A stretch of DNA of 64,000 nucleotides from Kibdelosporangium aridum (lineage in GTDB: Bacteria; Actinomycetota; Actinomycetes; Mycobacteriales; Pseudonocardiaceae): assembly GCF_900176515.1 (NCBI RefSeq), contig NZ_FWXV01000008.1, positions 62,001 through 126,000 on the forward strand, read 5' to 3'. Position numbers and translations under genes: made by a program. The first letter of the stretch is position 1; each line of letters opens with the position of its first letter. The notes below the pieces were generated by a model. That model had not been told where the DNA came from and did not search any database. It saw nothing but the letters and a program-made list of their open reading frames with translations. Of this stretch, positions 7,396 to 14,962 are shown one piece after another.

Positions 7396-8240
7396 ACCGA
7401 GCCGAGGAACTCCAGGATCCGTTTCGGCGCTGTCTGAGCCGTCTGCTCGGCGACTGGTGCGTCCCAGAACTCCGCGTGGGGCAAGCATTCCCGCAGATAC
7501 CGCGCCGCCGACGGAGCGTGCGATACGTCCTCGCCCGGGACGATCAGCGTGGGAATGTCCAGCAGCATCAGGTCTTCCGGCTCAGGTCCGGGCACAGTGT
7601 CACCGTCGAACAGCAATCGCGACATACCCGTGACGATCACGGCGTACTTGGCGGCGTCGAGGGACGCGTAGTTCTCGGCGAACGCGGGATCCCGCCGGAG
7701 CACCGTGACCCATGGACCGACTCGCGGGTCCTGAGTGAAACTGCTGGAAGTGGTACGTGCCAACTCGACTACCGCCGCGAGACCGTGTTCGGCGACGTAA
7801 GCGAGGTGTCGGCCGAGGCGCGCGTGCTGGCCCATACGGTAGCGGGGACCGCCAGCGGGGGAGTAGAGCACCAGGCTCGACACTCTGCCGGGGTGGGCCA
7901 CTGCCATCGTCGTGGCGATCGAGCAACCGATGCAGCCACCCATCAAGTGCGCTCTCTCGATGCCCAAGTGGTCGAGCAACTCGACGCCTTGCGTTGCATA
8001 CGATGCCCAGCCGATGCGCTCGACGCGACCGCCTGACTCGCCCGTTTCCCGCTTGTCGAACGTGATGCACGTGTACCGCTCGGCCAGTTGGGGAAGCAGT
8101 TCGAGCTGCCGGTAGATGCCTTGCGTCCGCCAGGTTTCCAGCGATGCGTTGAACCCGCCTGGCGAGAACATCAACAACGGCGGCCCGTCGCCGACGATTT
8201 CGTAGCGGGTGAGGATCCCGTCGATGGTGGTTATGGGCAC
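7392..8240 (-). CDS. Alpha/beta-fold hydrolase with Cys nucleophile
   Basis: The 282-residue protein has the fold's early MFSPGG oxyanion region, a nucleophile elbow LMGGCIGCS, and late acid/His candidates in IVPGEDVSHAPSA. The elbow normally reads GxSxG; here it is G-G-C-I-G, so the nucleophile would be Cys, as in dienelactone hydrolases. Pathway context suggests cleavage of a lactone, enol-ester or C-C bond of a ring-fission product. It is the last gene of the Rieske operon and overlaps the 3' end of the convergent RpiB-like gene by 4 bp. The GTG start at 8240 follows AGGTGA, which also contains the stop of the upstream gene. Confidence 0.82.
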   Translation of the reverse strand: MPITTIDGILTRYEIVGDGPPLLMFSPGGFNASLETWRTQGIYRQLELLPQLAERYTCITFDKRETGESGGRVERIGWASYATQGVELLDHLGIERAHLMGGCIGCSIATTMAVAHPGRVSSLVLYSPAGGPRYRMGQHARLGRHLAYVAEHGLAAVVELARTTSSSFTQDPRVGPWVTVLRRDPAFAENYASLDAAKYAVIVTGMSRLLFDGDTVPGPEPEDLMLLDIPTLIVPGEDVSHAPSAARYLRECLPHAEFWDAPVAEQTAQTAPKRILEFLGSV

Positions 8241-8243
8241 GGG

Positions 8244-9047
8244 TCACCTGCCCTTGATCTGGCGGCCACCGCGCACATCGTCGGCGTACGCGGTGATCGC
8301 GTCGAAGCTGATCCGCGCCACGTTGGCATAGGTGTCCCGGGGGTCGTCCAATCCGGACGCCGCGTAGCCGATTGCCGCGTGGGCCATCCGCATCCGGCCA
8401 TCGAGCCACGGCCCGCCGCCGAAGCCGCCGACGACCGGGATGGACACCGCGCGGGCCACCTCGGCGCCGACGACCGGGCCCGAGTTGGTGAAGTTCAGCA
8501 GCACCGCCCCGGCCGCCTCGAGTGCTTTCGCCTCGGCGACGAGTTCCGCGGTCATCTCCTCCGGTACCTGCGCATTCGACGCTCCTGTGTACGGAACGCC
8601 ATAGCGCAACGCGGTTTGCGGCGTGATGCCGAACTGGGCGAACACTGGAATGCCCGCGCGGGTGACTGCGGTGACAGCGTCGAGGTGGTCGGCCGCGCCG
8701 TCGAGCTTCACGAGATCGACGCCTGCCTCCTTGACCAGCCGGATCGCGGCACGCACTGCACTGTCCGGCCCTTCCTGCAACGGGCCGAACGGGAAATCGG
8801 CACTGACCAGCGCCCGCCGTACGCCCCGGCGAACCGCCTGGGTGACGATGATCATCTGGTCCATGGTCACTTCGAGCGGGTTCGCGTGGCCCCAGAGGTT
8901 GACGCCGACAGTGTCGCCGACCGAGACGATGTCGACGCCGGCCCGGTCGACGATCCTGGCCATCTGGTAGTCCCAGACCACCACGCCGACGATCTTCTGC
9001 CCGGCGGGCTTCATCGCCTGCAAGGCGGGCACAGTCACAGGATCCAT
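8244..9047 (-). CDS. PanB-like ketopantoate hydroxymethyltransferase homologue
   Basis: The 267-residue protein follows the PanB pattern: VVWDYQMARIVDRAGVD, then the metal-binding Asp in SVGDTVGVNLWGH, LVSADFPFG, and the Lys of VKLDG. PanB adds a hydroxymethyl group from methylene-tetrahydrofolate to 2-oxoisovalerate. Its place between a Rieske oxygenase operon and a hydrolase argues for a paralogue with an aldol or retro-aldol role in the catabolic route rather than for pantothenate synthesis. GAA separates its ATG from the stop codon of the upstream gene. True PanB cannot be excluded. Confidence 0.82.
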   Translation of the reverse strand: MDPVTVPALQAMKPAGQKIVGVVVWDYQMARIVDRAGVDIVSVGDTVGVNLWGHANPLEVTMDQMIIVTQAVRRGVRRALVSADFPFGPLQEGPDSAVRAAIRLVKEAGVDLVKLDGAADHLDAVTAVTRAGIPVFAQFGITPQTALRYGVPYTGASNAQVPEEMTAELVAEAKALEAAGAVLLNFTNSGPVVGAEVARAVSIPVVGGFGGGPWLDGRMRMAHAAIGYAASGLDDPRDTYANVARISFDAITAYADDVRGGRQIKGR

Positions 9048-9050
9048 TTC

Positions 9051-9554
9051 TCAGGCCCGCAACGCCGTGAGCACTTCGGACACGTCGTGCTCGTCGTAGG
9101 TCACCATGATCACTCTTGCGTGTGGGCGCAACGCCGACACGGCCGCCCCGGCGTCGTGGCCGCTGGCCAGCACAAGCCCGGCGGTCATGATCCCGCGCAG
9201 GGTGCAGGCGTCGCCGATCGCGGACGCCGCTGCGGCGCCGTCGTTCTCGGTCGCCACCATGACCGCCACGTCAGCGCCAGTGAGCACTTCGGACAGCCGC
9301 GACCGCGAGCCGTCCGGGGCGACCAGGACAAGGTCAGCGACATGCCCGTTGCCCGCCGGGGACTTGCACGTGAAGAACCGTGCGTCGGCCCACGGCTCCT
9401 GGGCGACGCGCTGGACCACGACTTCGGCGGCGTGGTCCAGCGCGACGACTCGGGTGGCGCGTGCCGGGGCGATCGGAGCGTCGATCCGGAACCGGGCCTC
9501 GGCTGTGGTCGAGGCACGCGCGCAACTGTTGAGCAGAATGGGTTTCATCGTCAC
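9051..9554 (-). CDS. Conserved protein of unknown function, 167 aa
   Basis: I do not recognise this family. The protein starts KPILLNSCARASTTAEARF, has a Cys in RFFTCKSPAGNG, and alternating hydrophobic strands (VADLVLVA, DVAVMVAT, GIMTAGLVL, ARVIMVTY) that suggest a small Rossmann-like alpha/beta domain. There is no signal peptide or membrane segment. It lies between the Rieske oxygenase and the PanB-like gene with a 4-bp overlap upstream and a 3-bp gap downstream, so it is almost certainly part of the same pathway. A GTG at 9554 overlaps the oxygenase stop; the ATG at 9548 is the alternative start. Confidence 0.75.
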   Translation of the reverse strand: MTMKPILLNSCARASTTAEARFRIDAPIAPARATRVVALDHAAEVVVQRVAQEPWADARFFTCKSPAGNGHVADLVLVAPDGSRSRLSEVLTGADVAVMVATENDGAAAASAIGDACTLRGIMTAGLVLASGHDAGAAVSALRPHARVIMVTYDEHDVSEVLTALRA

Positions 9555-10837
9555 ACCGAGTGTTGCGGGACGCCGGGCTTGACAGTGACCGCGTCGCGGC
9601 TCGCTTCGAGGAACGACTCCTCCCGCGGCAGCAGAACGGCCGCGGACCGGACCCGGTGGTGCGCCGGATCGACGCCTGGCGGGGTGATGCCCTCGTCCCG
9701 TAAGGCGAGTGCGGCTTTCCGGAGTTTCTGACGTGCCTTGATGATGCCGCTGTCGGCGGCCACGAGTCGCTCCTTGCTGCGGTCGACGATCGGGCCAAGG
9801 CTCTCCTGCAATGACGCGTCCTGGATCGCGATCCCCCGTACACCCGAATAGTGCTCGCCGCGCCGCTGCGCGTCGCGGTCCATCTGGTAGTCGTTGTCCT
9901 TGTTCTGCACCGGGCGGTACGTGCCAGGGATGTTCTCGCTGTGCACCCCGAAACCGTCCATCATGGCCTGGCGCTCCGCGGGCGTCAGCGCGCGGACCGG
10001 GTGGTAGTCGAACGTGTAGACCCAGCAGTTCTCGTCGTCGATCGGTACCCAGAAGTGGCCGTGCACAGGGTGGTCACCGCGCGGCGGGACAAGCGTGAAC
10101 GCCGGCATGACCCAAGGCGTGATGCGCCAGTAGTAGTTGCCGTCCTCGGCCGTGCGGCGCGCGCCGACGAACAGCCCGCCATCGGCCTCGGCGACTTCGA
10201 AGAACGGCTTGAGGTCGTTCATGTTGTACTTGTTGCCCTTGGCGCCCTTGAACAACGGGTCGCTCTTGAGTGCGCCGGAGTGCAGCCACGACACGTGGCT
10301 GGAGTCGATGCCGCCCTCCAGTGCCTGCAGCCAGTTGCTTTCCTGCCAGCGTTTCGAGGTGTAGGTCTGCTCCGGCGGGACGTGGATGAACTCGAACTCG
10401 GGCGGCGGTGGCTGCTTGGCCGGGTCGCCCATGTAGGTCCAGAGGATGTCACCGATCTTGACCAGCGGGTACGACGTCAGCTTGACGTTGGTGCAGAAGT
10501 TGCTGTTGTCCGGTTCGGACGGCACCTCGAGGCACTGGCCGGTGACGTCGTACTTCCAGCCGTGGTAGGCGCAGCGCAGCCCGCCTTCCTCGTTGCGGCC
10601 GAACCAGAGCGACGCGCCGCGGTGGGCGCAGAATTCGTCAACCAGGCCGTAGCGGCCGTTGCTGTCGCGAAAGCCGATCAGCCGCTCGGAGAGGATCTTG
10701 AGGCGCACCGGCGGGCAGTCGTCCTCCGGCAGTTCCTCGGCGAGGAACGCGGGGATCCAGTACTGACGGAAGAGGTCTCCCATCGGCGTGCCGGGCCCTG
10801 TCCGCGTCAACAGCTCATTGACCTCTCGTCTGAGCAT
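9551..10837 (-). CDS. Rieske non-heme iron oxygenase, phthalate 4,5-dioxygenase-type large subunit
   Basis: The 428-residue protein has an N-terminal Rieske domain with CAHRGASLW and, 17 residues after the first His, CAYHGW (near residues 67-91). The catalytic domain has the iron-ligand region GGIDSSHVSWLHSG with the usual paired His residues. The start LLTRTGPGTPMGDLFRQYW is typical of the phthalate 4,5-dioxygenase/aromatic O-demethylase group. It would hydroxylate or demethylate an aromatic acid using the ferredoxin and reductase encoded at 1345-2849; no reductase is adjacent. The start at 10837 is set by GGGAGGAA 6-7 nt upstream. Operator site D lies 36 bp before the start. It heads a four-gene operon with overlapping or nearly touching codons. 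Confidence 0.92.
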   Translation of the reverse strand: MLRREVNELLTRTGPGTPMGDLFRQYWIPAFLAEELPEDDCPPVRLKILSERLIGFRDSNGRYGLVDEFCAHRGASLWFGRNEEGGLRCAYHGWKYDVTGQCLEVPSEPDNSNFCTNVKLTSYPLVKIGDILWTYMGDPAKQPPPPEFEFIHVPPEQTYTSKRWQESNWLQALEGGIDSSHVSWLHSGALKSDPLFKGAKGNKYNMNDLKPFFEVAEADGGLFVGARRTAEDGNYYWRITPWVMPAFTLVPPRGDHPVHGHFWVPIDDENCWVYTFDYHPVRALTPAERQAMMDGFGVHSENIPGTYRPVQNKDNDYQMDRDAQRRGEHYSGVRGIAIQDASLQESLGPIVDRSKERLVAADSGIIKARQKLRKAALALRDEGITPPGVDPAHHRVRSAAVLLPREESFLEASRDAVTVKPGVPQHSV

Positions 10838-10872
10838 GCTCGTTCCTCCCGACGCCTGAAGTGCTAACCGTC

Positions 10873-10887
10873 ATACCATTAGACAAT
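10873..10887 (+). promoter_or_regulatory. Candidate GntR operator, site D
   Basis: ATACCATTAGACAAT matches 14 of 15 positions of the local consensus and lies upstream of the Rieske oxygenase operon, which reads leftward from 10837. This is the rightmost of the four sites and marks the edge of the catabolic island. Confidence 0.6.
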
Positions 10888-11022
10888 ATCAGTCAACGGG
10901 CACGCGCACGAGAGCCTGTCTGGACCGGCCACGGTGGCTGGGTCGAGCCGGAGGTGCTCGGGCTCGACCGGTCACCTCACAATCCAGGCGGCTGCGCTGT
11001 CGGATTACTGCGACCACAGGAA

Positions 11023-11047
11023 CCGCCGCCAGGCCAGCTGGCGGCGG
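11023..11047 (+). repeat. Perfect 10-bp hairpin in the leader of the SnoaL-like gene
   Basis: CCGCCGCCAG at 11023-11032 pairs with CTGGCGGCGG at 11038-11047 across a 5-nt loop. It sits 13 nt before the GGAGGA ribosome site at 11061. No U-run follows, so it could be a leader structure, an attenuator, or a terminator for leftward-facing transcription. Confidence 0.55.
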
Positions 11048-11070
11048 TAGGTTTCCCGATGGAGGATCCG

Positions 11071-11499
11071 ATGGCTTCGAACGAGTCCGGGCTCAGGACG
11101 TTCTTGGACAGCCGCGTCGATGCTTGCCAGACAAAGGACATCGACCGGCTCATGTCACACTATTCCGCCGACGTCGTCTATTACGATGTCGTCCCGCCGC
11201 TGCGGTTCGAAGGAACCGAGGAAGTCCGCCGCAACTTCGTGCGATGGTTTGACGAATACGACGGACCCATCGGCCTTGAAACGCATGAGCTGTCTGTCGT
11301 GGCCAACGGGGATGTCGCGTACGCGCACATGATCCACCTGGACAGCGGAACCCGCAAGAACGGAATCGACAGTGCGATATGGGTACGGTCGACCGTGTGT
11401 TGCAGGCGGTCAGGCGACAAGTGGTTGATCACGCACGAACACATCTCACTCCCGATTGACCCGGCCAACCTCCAGGCGTGGTTTTCACCGGGCCTGTGA
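11071..11499 (+). CDS. SnoaL-like (NTF2-fold) protein
   Basis: The 142-residue protein fits the SnoaL/ketosteroid-isomerase-like fold. An N-terminal helix FLDSRVDACQTKDIDRLM is followed by HYSADVVYYDVVPP, the cone-forming strands, and a C-terminal DKWLITHEHISLPI strand. Such proteins are isomerases, cyclases or stress-related ligand binders; the substrate is unknown. The start at 11071 is chosen over 11059 because GGAGGA lies 4 nt upstream. It stands alone, convergent with the YCII gene, whose end it overlaps by 15 bp. It lies outside the operator-bearing operons, so membership of the catabolic pathway is doubtful. Confidence 0.8.
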   Translation: MASNESGLRTFLDSRVDACQTKDIDRLMSHYSADVVYYDVVPPLRFEGTEEVRRNFVRWFDEYDGPIGLETHELSVVANGDVAYAHMIHLDSGTRKNGIDSAIWVRSTVCCRRSGDKWLITHEHISLPIDPANLQAWFSPGL

Positions 11500-11781
11500 G
11501 CCGGTAATCGGGTGGGACGGCGTGACGCCAATTATCGGGTTCCATTGCCGCAATGCGGTGACCGTCACCCCGGCAGTGGTGTAGTACGGGTCGGCAGCCA
11601 TGATGGCTTCCACGCCCGCGCGGTCGGTGTCGAAGACCAGCAGTGCTCCGGAGTCGTCGTCCCACGGTCCGGCCATCGCCAGCATCCCATCGGCGTGCAG
11701 CGCAGCCAGCTGGCGTCGATGAGCCGGACGGGCGGCCAGCCGGCGCGGGTCCTCGTCGAAGGCCAATTCGAGTACGAACAT
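11485..11781 (-). CDS. YCII-domain protein
   Basis: The 98-residue protein has the YciI pattern: MFVLELAFDEDPR, then HRRQLAALHADGMLAMAGPW with the conserved His and Gly, and ADPYYTTAGVTVTALRQWN with the Asp-Pro-Tyr element. YCII domains are dimeric alpha/beta-barrel proteins, often with a His-Asp pair of uncertain catalytic role. It is a single gene, convergent with the SnoaL-like gene and divergent from the Crp-family regulator, which starts 59 bp away. Confidence 0.85.
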   Translation of the reverse strand: MFVLELAFDEDPRRLAARPAHRRQLAALHADGMLAMAGPWDDDSGALLVFDTDRAGVEAIMAADPYYTTAGVTVTALRQWNPIIGVTPSHPITGSQAR

Positions 11782-11839
11782 GCCCGCGACCGTATGGCCA
11801 CCGAAGGATCGAGCGCTGTATCAGGTGATACTGCCAATC

Positions 11840-12523
11840 ATGACCGATCTGGACGCGTTGGCGGTTGTGCCCTTGTTCGCGTCGCTGGACCAGGAGCGAT
11901 TGCGTGCGCTGGCGACACGGTCGACGACGCGTGTCCTGGACGCGGACTGTGTGGTGGCCGTGCGGGGCCAACCAGCGACTCGCCTGATCGTGGTGGAGAG
12001 CGGGACGCTGGCCGCCACCCACGACACTGCTGGTGGGCGGCGGCTGCGTCTGGGGGAGTTTCCGGGCCCGTGCACGGTCGACAAGGCGGCGGTGCTCGAC
12101 GGCGGTGGTCACACCGCGACCTGGACGGCGGTGACGAGGGTGCACCTGCGGTTCGTGCCCGCTGGTGAGTTGCTGGCGGTCATCGACGACGTTCCGGCCG
12201 CGCGCCGTCATGTCTTGGCCTACCTTGCTCGCAACCTGCGCGATCAGCAGGACGAGCTGGTGCGTGCCGCATTCGCCGATGTCGTGACGCGGGTGGCCGT
12301 GTGGCTGGTGCGTACCGCGAAACGTTCCGGGACCACGGTTGTGTTGCCTGGCGCGCAGCATGGGTTGGCCGAGGCGATCGGCGCCACCCGAGTATCGGTC
12401 AACCGCGCGCTGAAGACACTGGCCGGGGAGGGGCTGGTATCAGTGGAGCCAGGTGCTGTGGTGATCCGCTCACCCGAACGGCTCGCCCGCCGCGCCAGCC
12501 GTGGCCAGCCTGACTGGTCCTGA
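11840..12523 (+). CDS. Crp/Fnr-family transcriptional regulator
   Basis: The 227-residue protein opens with LDALAVVPLFASLDQERLRAL, the usual lead-in to a cyclic-nucleotide-like beta-roll (about residues 10-120). A long dimer helix with ARNLRDQQDELV follows, then a C-terminal winged helix with GLAEAIGATRVSVNRALKTL as recognition region. The beta-roll lacks a clear phosphate-binding cassette and the N-terminus has no Fnr-type Cys cluster, so the effector is unknown. The ATG at 11840 matches family N-termini. It may control the divergent YCII gene or itself. The next gene is the convergent PucR remnant, 1 bp away. Confidence 0.87.
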   Translation: MTDLDALAVVPLFASLDQERLRALATRSTTRVLDADCVVAVRGQPATRLIVVESGTLAATHDTAGGRRLRLGEFPGPCTVDKAAVLDGGGHTATWTAVTRVHLRFVPAGELLAVIDDVPAARRHVLAYLARNLRDQQDELVRAAFADVVTRVAVWLVRTAKRSGTTVVLPGAQHGLAEAIGATRVSVNRALKTLAGEGLVSVEPGAVVIRSPERLARRASRGQPDWS

Positions 12524-12524
12524 C

Positions 12525-13168
12525 CTATGTGGATCGACTGTCCTGCGCGAACAGGTTGAGTCCGACCATACTGGCGGAAAGCCCGTCCCAGGTGTGCACG
12601 TCCCATCCGGTGAGTTCGTGCCAGCGGGCCAAGCGGTACCGCACGGTGTTCGCGTGGATGTGCAGTGCGCGACTACGACGGTCCCTCGGTTGGCGCATCG
12701 CATCGTCCCTCGCCCGCCGCGGAAGTTGCCGCGCAGCGTGTTCAGGTCTTCGTCAGTCCATCCCACGGCGGACGAGCAGACGGCCTGGAATGTGCCCGCG
12801 GGGTCGAAGTTCAGCGCGTGGGCCAAATGCGTCAGGTCGCTGCCGGGTGAGGTGCCGGTGATGAGCCCGTCAAGAAATCGGTACGTGAGGTCCAGCTGAG
12901 CAGCATCCTGCGCGCGGACCGCCTCGCCGTACGCCAGATCGCGTGCTTGCGCTATTTCGTCCTGAGTGGGCGGTCTGCGCATGGCGAGTCCGGTGAGCAG
13001 GCCACGATATTCCTGTGTCACACCGCGTTCGTGCTCGGTGCGGTCAACCACGTGATATCCGGCGATTTCCTGCCTGATCCGGTCGGCGATCGCCGAGACA
13101 AGGCGTGGCAGGTCCGCGGCCACCGTCTGGCACAACTCGGCGACAGCTCGCCAATCGTCACGCGCCAT
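12525..13168 (-). pseudogene. PucR-like regulator, internally deleted and frameshifted
   Basis: The first ~150 residues from ATG 13168 read as the N-terminal helical domain of PucR/CdaR-like regulators (WRAVAELCQTVAADLPRLV, then GEAVRAQDAAQLDLTYRFL). The last ~55 residues, in another frame, are an intact PucR C-terminal helix-turn-helix: RALHIHANTVRYRLARWHEL followed by TGWDVHTWDGLS, ending at 12525. Between them the central GGDEF-like domain is missing, and the frame shifts close to the junction near 12690-12740. The frame that continues without the shift gives a Cys/Pro/Thr-rich nonsense tail. The gene is therefore a recent remnant of a regulator normally close to 400 residues. Confidence 0.8.
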
Positions 13169-13295
13169 CCTGCTCGCCTTTCTCCGGGCTGACAAGCCAA
13201 GGCTAGTCACGGTTTGTGGATTTCACAGCGCGGCTGGCTCGATGTTGTCGGTTCTCCGCATGACCGCGGCAGCTGTTCGCGCGGACGCTGGAATC

Positions 13296-14954
13296 ATGAA
13301 CTCATCAGCTGTGACCGTCGTGGAATACCTGCTGCGGCGCCTGGCCTCGCTTGGCGTCCGCCACTTGTTCGGCGTCCCAGGCGATTACAACCTCGCGATG
13401 TTGGACACCGTGCTGGCGCATCCGGACATCGAGTGGGTCGGCACGGCCAACGAACTGGGTGCCGCGTACGCCGCCGATGGCTACGCCAGGACGGTGGGAT
13501 TTGGGGCATTGCTGACTACTTTCGGGGTGGGGGAGCTGAGCGCGATCAATGGCGTCGCCGGGAGCTATGCCGAGTACGTGCCGCTGGTCCACGTCACCGT
13601 TGGCCCTGCTGAAGCCGCGGAGCACAGAGGAGCCGTCGTGCACCACACCGCGGGTGACGGCGACTATGACCGATTTGCCCGTGCGCACGAACAAGTCACG
13701 TGCGCACAGGCCGTACTCCGCCGGGACAACGCCGCGGCCGAGATCGATCGGGTACTGGCAGCGGCGGTCCGGGAGAAGCGGCCCTGCTATCTCCGGCTGC
13801 CGTCTGATGTCGCATCCGCGCTTGTCGGGCCGCCCACCGGGTCGCTGCCCGATTCGTCCGATGTGGACGAGGTCAGTCTGGCCGCGTTCACCGATGTCGC
13901 CCGTGATCGGCTGGCGACCGCGACCACCGTGACCGTGCTGGCGGACTTCCTGGTCGACCGGTTCCAGGCACGCGATGAGCTGGCCGAGTTGCTCGCCGCA
14001 GGCGGTTTCCCCTACGCCACCTTGTCGATGGGCAAGACCGTCGTGGGCGAGGGCAACCCGCAGTTCCTCGGTGTCTACTCCGGCGCGTTCAGCGACCCGC
14101 GCACCCGGGTCGCCGTGGATGAGGCGGACCTGCTCATCCGTGCTGGCGTGCTGCTCGCGGACACCACCAGCGGTGGCTTCAGCCAGGGGTTCGACGTCCA
14201 GTCAGGTATCGACCTCGGCCCGCAGACGGCCACAGTGGACGGCAAACGGTTCGACCGGATTCCGCTCGCAGCCGCACTGGCCGCTTTGACCGAATTGGTT
14301 CACGGACGGGAGGCTGTTTCCCTTGCCGTGAGTCCCATGGAGGTGCCTCGCGGCGACGGGCCACTGACTCAAGATCAGCTGTGGGACATTGTGGCGGCCA
14401 GTGCAGTGCGGCCGACTACCACTGTGCTCGCGGAGCAAGGCACCTCCTTCTTCGGCGTGTGCACGCGGCGCTTTCCCGACGGGGCACGGTTCATCGGGCA
14501 GCCGTTGTGGGGCTCCATCGGCTACACGCTGCCCGCGCTACTCGGCGCGCAACTGGCCGACACCTCGCGACGTTGCCTGCTTCTCATCGGCGACGGCTCA
14601 GCGCAGCAGACCATCCAGGAGCTTGGCACCATCGCCCGGCACAAGCTCACTCCGGTCATCGTGCTCGTCAACAACAACGGGTACACAGTGGAGCGTGCGA
14701 TCCATGGGGAACGCGCTTGCTATAACGACATTGCCACATGGGACTGGCCAGCCGTGCCGGCGGCACTTGGCGCGAAGGACGCACTGACCTTGCAGGCCCG
14801 CACGGCGAACGAACTCAGAGAGGCGCTCGCCGAAGCCGAACGTGTCACCGACCGTCTGGTCTTCATCGAGGCCCACACCGGTATGGACGACGTTCCCGAA
14901 CTGCTCGGCCGAATCGCCGAAGGCGTCCAGGTCCGCAACAGCGGAGGAAAGTAG
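13296..14954 (+). CDS. ThDP-dependent 2-keto acid (pyruvate/indolepyruvate/branched-chain) decarboxylase
   Basis: The 552-residue enzyme has all three ThDP-family domains. The N-terminal PYR domain has the cofactor-activating Glu in TANELGAAYAADGYAR and the paired histidines of the PDC group in VVHHTAGDGD. A central domain covers about 190-330. The PP domain has the metal/diphosphate motif from GDGSAQQTIQEL to VNNNGYT. The HH pair separates PDC/KDC-type decarboxylases from acetolactate synthases. It would convert a 2-keto acid to an aldehyde and CO2. The ATG at 13296 matches family N-termini. It ends 8 bp from the convergent LLM gene; link to either neighbouring pathway is unproven. Confidence 0.9.
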   Translation: MNSSAVTVVEYLLRRLASLGVRHLFGVPGDYNLAMLDTVLAHPDIEWVGTANELGAAYAADGYARTVGFGALLTTFGVGELSAINGVAGSYAEYVPLVHVTVGPAEAAEHRGAVVHHTAGDGDYDRFARAHEQVTCAQAVLRRDNAAAEIDRVLAAAVREKRPCYLRLPSDVASALVGPPTGSLPDSSDVDEVSLAAFTDVARDRLATATTVTVLADFLVDRFQARDELAELLAAGGFPYATLSMGKTVVGEGNPQFLGVYSGAFSDPRTRVAVDEADLLIRAGVLLADTTSGGFSQGFDVQSGIDLGPQTATVDGKRFDRIPLAAALAALTELVHGREAVSLAVSPMEVPRGDGPLTQDQLWDIVAASAVRPTTTVLAEQGTSFFGVCTRRFPDGARFIGQPLWGSIGYTLPALLGAQLADTSRRCLLLIGDGSAQQTIQELGTIARHKLTPVIVLVNNNGYTVERAIHGERACYNDIATWDWPAVPAALGAKDALTLQARTANELREALAEAERVTDRLVFIEAHTGMDDVPELLGRIAEGVQVRNSGGK

Positions 14955-14962
14955 TCATCATC

